This document shows positions 61,668 through 64,000 of a stretch of DNA of 64,000 bases, piece by piece. Position 1 is the stretch's first letter; each line of letters begins with the position of its first letter. A program made the position numbers and the translations under genes. The notes beneath the pieces were generated by a model, which had not been told where the DNA came from, did not search any database, and was given only the letters and a program-made list of their open reading frames with translations. Origin of the DNA: an uncultured Muribaculaceae bacterium (GTDB lineage Bacteria > Bacteroidota > Bacteroidia > Bacteroidales > Muribaculaceae); the NCBI GenBank assembly GCA_944321705.1, contig CALUMG010000005.1:62001-126000 (forward strand), given 5' to 3'.

Positions 61668-62597
61668 TTATCTGTCGTCGTGGGCTGCCGCAATCAACGA
61701 TTTCACATTGTCGGGAGTAAGGAGGTCGGGCGCGAGCCATGTCATTTCGTTGTCTTTGGCAAACCAGCGTACTTGCTGCTTGGCATAGACACGAGTGTTT
61801 TTCTTTATCCTCTCTACGGCAGTGGTGAAGTCCATCAAGCCGTCGAAGTAGGCAAACATTTCCTTGAATCCCACCGTGTTGAGGGAGTTGAGGTGCTTGA
61901 GTGGATATACCGCGCGTGCTTCCTGTTCAAGCCCGTATTCAATCATCTTGTCGACGCGGCGGTTTATGCGGTCGAAGAGTTCTTGCCGGGGCATTTCGAT
62001 TCCGATTTTTATTATGCGGAACGGGCGCGGCTTCCGTTGGCCGGTGCGCAGCGACGAGTAAGGCTGTCCCGACTGGTAGCATATTTCAAGCGCATGCAGC
62101 AGCCTCTTGTGGTTGGCGCGGTCGACGATTGCGAGGTAGGCCGGGTCGAGCAATTCGAGCTGGGCAATGACAGCCTCGATGCCACAGTCGTCATGCAGAC
62201 GCTTCACCTTGTCGCGAATGTCGTCGCGAATCGTTGGCATCTCGTCAATGCCGTTGCACACTGCATCGACATACATCATTGAACCTCCGCACATGATGGC
62301 GCAACGCGACGGTGAACGGTCGAACACTGACGGGAGCAATTCAAGTACATCTTGTTCAAATTGCGCCGCGCTGTAATAATCGGTAATGCTCTTGGTGGCG
62401 ATGAAGTGGTGTCGCACGGCAGCCAGCTCCTCGGGTGTAGGCGCAGCTGTGCCTATCGGAATTTCGCGGTAAATCTGCCGGGAGTCGGCCGACACTATCT
62501 CGGTGCCTAAAGACAAGGCGAGCTGGATGGCGGCATCGGTCTTGCCCGAGCCTGTGGGGCCTGTGATGACTATGAGAGTGTCTTTGTCGGTGTGCAT
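61668..62597 (-). CDS. miaA: tRNA dimethylallyltransferase
   Basis: A 309-residue enzyme that adds a dimethylallyl group to A37 of UNN-decoding tRNAs. Walker A is GPTGSGKT at 13-20, SADSRQIYREIPIGTA is the substrate-binding block, and YAKQQVRWFAKDN near the end is typical. It shares a short intergenic region with the divergent DUF4250 gene; each has its own -7 element. Confidence 0.95.
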   Translation of the reverse strand: MHTDKDTLIVITGPTGSGKTDAAIQLALSLGTEIVSADSRQIYREIPIGTAAPTPEELAAVRHHFIATKSITDYYSAAQFEQDVLELLPSVFDRSPSRCAIMCGGSMMYVDAVCNGIDEMPTIRDDIRDKVKRLHDDCGIEAVIAQLELLDPAYLAIVDRANHKRLLHALEICYQSGQPYSSLRTGQRKPRPFRIIKIGIEMPRQELFDRINRRVDKMIEYGLEQEARAVYPLKHLNSLNTVGFKEMFAYFDGLMDFTTAVERIKKNTRVYAKQQVRWFAKDNEMTWLAPDLLTPDNVKSLIAAAHDDR

Positions 62598-62633
62598 ATC
62601 TGGTGCTTTGGTGCTCTTTTTGTACTATGCTTG

Positions 62634-62641
62634 CAAAAGTA
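62634..62641 (-). promoter_or_regulatory. -7 element of miaA
   Basis: TACTTTTG on the minus strand is a full TAnnTTTG match, 37 bases before the miaA ATG. The -33 is not clear. Confidence 0.45.
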
Positions 62642-62649
62642 GCAATTCT

Positions 62650-62680
62650 TTTGCTTGTAATGAAAAATGTATTAAATTTG
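62650..62680 (+). promoter_or_regulatory. Promoter of the DUF4250 gene
   Basis: TTTG (62650-62653), 19 bases, TAAATTTG (62673-62680): full consensus, about 30 bases before the ATG at 62711. Divergent from the miaA promoter. Confidence 0.75.
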
Positions 62681-62710
62681 CGACGACATTATGTTTATAT
62701 AAAAATAGCT

Positions 62711-62890
62711 ATGACAGAATTACCTAATGACGTAATGATGTTGTTGAGCTTCGTGAACATGAAATTGCGTGACGAGTATGGCTCGCTCGATGAAATGTGC
62801 AGCGACATGCAGATTGACAAGGCGTGGCTTGAAAATCGTCTCGGCACAGTAGGGTTCACTTACAACAAGGCTCAAAACAAGTTTTGGTGA
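62711..62890 (+). CDS. DUF4250 protein
   Basis: A 59-residue protein matching DUF4250: LPNDVMMLLSFVNMKLRDEYGSL, then CSDMQIDKAWLENRL, ending NKAQNKFW. The function is unknown. The ATG at 62711 follows its own promoter; a longer frame from 62603 adds 36 residues that begin before the promoter. Confidence 0.85.
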   Translation: MTELPNDVMMLLSFVNMKLRDEYGSLDEMCSDMQIDKAWLENRLGTVGFTYNKAQNKFW

Positions 62891-63122
62891 TACCTGATGG
62901 CTATGACAGTGGGAACGTCGGGTGACGGCTTCCGCAATAGAGTGCATCAGGTGATGAGTTTATGCCCCTGCGAAGTAATTGAATAAGATTGGTTTGAAAA
63001 ATACATTGTTGTTTGTAATGTGTCGCAGGGAATTATTGATTAACATTGCAGGTCTTGTGGCCACCGTGGCGTGGCGCGCCGGGCTTGGCAATTTTTACAG
63101 GAAAAAAATAGTAGGTGGTAGC
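62891..63122 (+). other. Region without a recognisable gene
   Basis: Between DUF4250 and the terminator at 63123 I see no convincing coding frame. A distant inverted pair CCTGATG (62893) and CATCAGG (62945) may form a weak hairpin. The transcript of DUF4250 may run to the terminator as a long 3' end. Confidence 0.3.
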
Positions 63123-63148
63123 AGCAGATGTGCCATCTGCTTTTTTTG
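63123..63148 (+). terminator. Intrinsic terminator
   Basis: AGCAGATG (63123-63130) with CATCTGCT (63134-63141) is a perfect 8-bp stem with a three-base loop, followed by TTTTTTG. It probably ends the DUF4250 transcript. Confidence 0.8.
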
Positions 63149-63242
63149 TTTTTGCAGGCTGTTGCATTTGCAAAATTGCCTTAAAAAGACGATGTTTTTT
63201 ATGGTAGGCCTTGCAGGAGCGCATCCCTATCTGCAATGGAAA

Positions 63243-63275
63243 AAATAAAGCCGCCAATTGTTGTGGCAATTGGCG
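63243..63275 (-). terminator. Terminator after tRNA-Arg
   Basis: On the minus strand CGCCAATTG pairs with CAATTGGCG around a six-base loop, followed by GCTTTATTTTTT. It lies eight bases after the tRNA 3' end. Confidence 0.8.
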
Positions 63276-63283
63276 ACGCGTCG

Positions 63284-63355
63284 TACTCCCGAGCAGAATC
63301 GAACTGCTATCAAAAGTTTAGGAAACTTCTATTCTATCCGTTGAACTACAGGAGC
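63284..63355 (-). tRNA. tRNA-Arg (anticodon CCU)
   Basis: A 72-base cloverleaf on the minus strand. The acceptor stem pairs GCTCCTG with CGGGAGT (two wobble pairs), the discriminator is A, and the CCA end is not encoded. The D stem is GTTC/GAAT, the anticodon stem GAAGT/ACTTT with loop TTCCTAA, giving anticodon CCU for AGG codons. The T arm is AGCAG-TTCGATT-CTGCT. It has a promoter and a terminator of its own. Confidence 0.92.
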
Positions 63356-63385
63356 ATTATATTTGTGATGATGCTTTTCGGACTG

Positions 63386-63417
63386 CAAAGTTAGCGATTG
63401 TTTACAGTATATGCAAT
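63386..63417 (-). promoter_or_regulatory. Promoter of tRNA-Arg
   Basis: On the minus strand ATTG (63417-63414), a 20-base spacer and TAACTTTG (63393-63386), a full -7 match, lie about 30 bases upstream of the tRNA. Confidence 0.6.
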
Positions 63418-63560
63418 TTTTAGGCGTGAAATTTTATTAACCCGGTGGCGCACTTGTCGGAATTGGACGGTTTGTTGAAAGGCACGAAATTTGTTAGTGT
63501 GTATATTACACGAAGAATGGGTGAGATTTTTGTCCCATAAAGGAGCGGAAATGTACATTT

Positions 63561-63593
63561 TTTCATGTATTTACCCTAATTCGTGTAATTTTG
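63561..63593 (+). promoter_or_regulatory. Promoter of lemA
   Basis: TTTC (63561-63564), 21 bases, TAATTTTG (63586-63593): full -7, one mismatch in -33. The leader would be about 50 bases. Confidence 0.5.
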
Positions 63594-63650
63594 CCTATAT
63601 TTACATCATAATGTGTTGTAATTATTAATCAGTTATATAAAATAAACGAA

Positions 63651-64000
63651 ATGAAAAAAGGATGTTTGATAGCCGCAGTAGTCGTCGTTGTCATAGTTCT
63701 GGCAGTGGGTGGCTGGCTCGTAGGAGTGCGTAACTCATTTGTAGACAAAGAAGAAACAGTAGAAAGCGCATGGTCGCAGGTTGAAAACGTGTATCAGCGT
63801 CGTGCCGACCTCGTGCCTAACCTTGTGGCTACCGTCAAAGGATATGCCGAGCATGAACAAAGCACGCTCGAAGGAGTGATGAACGCGAGGGCAAAAGCCA
63901 CGCAGATAACCGTCGACCCGGCCAATCTCGATGCGGAGTCGATCAAGCAATATCAAGAAGCGCAAGGTGAACTTGGCGCTGCATTGAACCGATTGATAGC
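63651..64000 (+). CDS. LemA-family protein (3' partial)
   Basis: The first 116 codons of a LemA-family protein; the window ends inside the gene. An N-terminal membrane anchor (CLIAAVVVVVIVLAVGGWL) is followed by VRNSFVDKEETVESAWSQVEN and YQRRADLVPNLVATVKGYAEHE, both strongly conserved in LemA. The function of the family is not settled. In Bacteroidetes it is usually followed by a TPM-domain (YgcG-like) gene, which would be outside the window. Confidence 0.93.
   Translation, partial: MKKGCLIAAVVVVVIVLAVGGWLVGVRNSFVDKEETVESAWSQVENVYQRRADLVPNLVATVKGYAEHEQSTLEGVMNARAKATQITVDPANLDAESIKQYQEAQGELGAALNRLI

Noticed and set aside
62979..63248. 89-residue plus-strand frame after DUF4250
   Set aside because: A strong intrinsic terminator (63123-63148) lies in its middle, and the peptide has no family pattern.
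63284..63355. tRNA-Arg as an attachment site for an integrated element
   Set aside because: No duplicated tRNA 3' end or integrase was seen within the window.

Overview
The window is a stretch of Bacteroidales chromosome. Three things point there. Promoters with TTTG about 20 bases before TAnnTTTG recur ahead of genes on both strands. Family content is typical: DUF6377 regulator, GH97 glycosidase, UpxY antiterminator, NigD-like lipoprotein, DUF3822 next to rsmD, DUF3467, DUF4250. There is also evidence of type IX secretion: PorQ plus three secreted proteins with C-terminal sorting-like domains. A Muribaculaceae-like gut organism fits best, but that is inference. I see no rRNA, CRISPR array or insertion sequence. 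One tRNA gene, Arg(CCU), is present.

Layout. 1-9.4 kb: the tail of a DUF6377 regulator, a 1300-residue secreted modular protein, a long leader that folds into a structured RNA, an outer-membrane barrel protein, and a minus-strand group of lipoprotein, folB and GH97. 9.5-16.3 kb: an orphan Vsr endonuclease, a DUF2156 protein, a dolichol-phosphate-mannose-synthase-like glycosyltransferase, dihydroorotase and a calcium-type P-ATPase. 16.4-32.1 kb: a surface polysaccharide locus. It has a strong promoter with a palindrome in it, a roughly 350-base leader and an UpxY-type antiterminator. Enzymes for UDP-GalNAcA follow, then an AT-rich core of acyltransferases, flippase, polymerase and four glycosyltransferases, then the three UDP-L-FucNAc enzymes and a WbuC cupin. 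No initiating sugar-phosphate transferase or export/chain-length gene is seen in it.

32.2-43 kb: a membrane-anchored MutS-domain ATPase, a small endolysin/holin pair, DJ-1, a YeiH-type transporter and the phosphate operon pstS-pstC-pstA-pstB-phoU, which has a three-copy 11-bp-phased direct repeat just upstream. 41.5-57.7 kb: mostly housekeeping genes (rsmF, tcdA, lolD, cysS, rsmD, transporters, porQ) with secreted proteins of unknown role. 57.8-61.7 kb: a RecD-like helicase, then an odd cassette. It holds an orphan HEYGH metallopeptidase domain whose first codons look borrowed from a lipoprotein gene, and three tandem paralogous lipoproteins, with a roughly 100-bp leader sequence present twice. 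61.7-64 kb: miaA, DUF4250, tRNA-Arg and the start of lemA.

The best candidates for something undescribed are that cassette, the two-state RNA leader at 4.5-4.8 kb, the phosphate box and the PstC permease carrying a PstS-like half-domain. All assignments come from reading the sequence; no database search was run.
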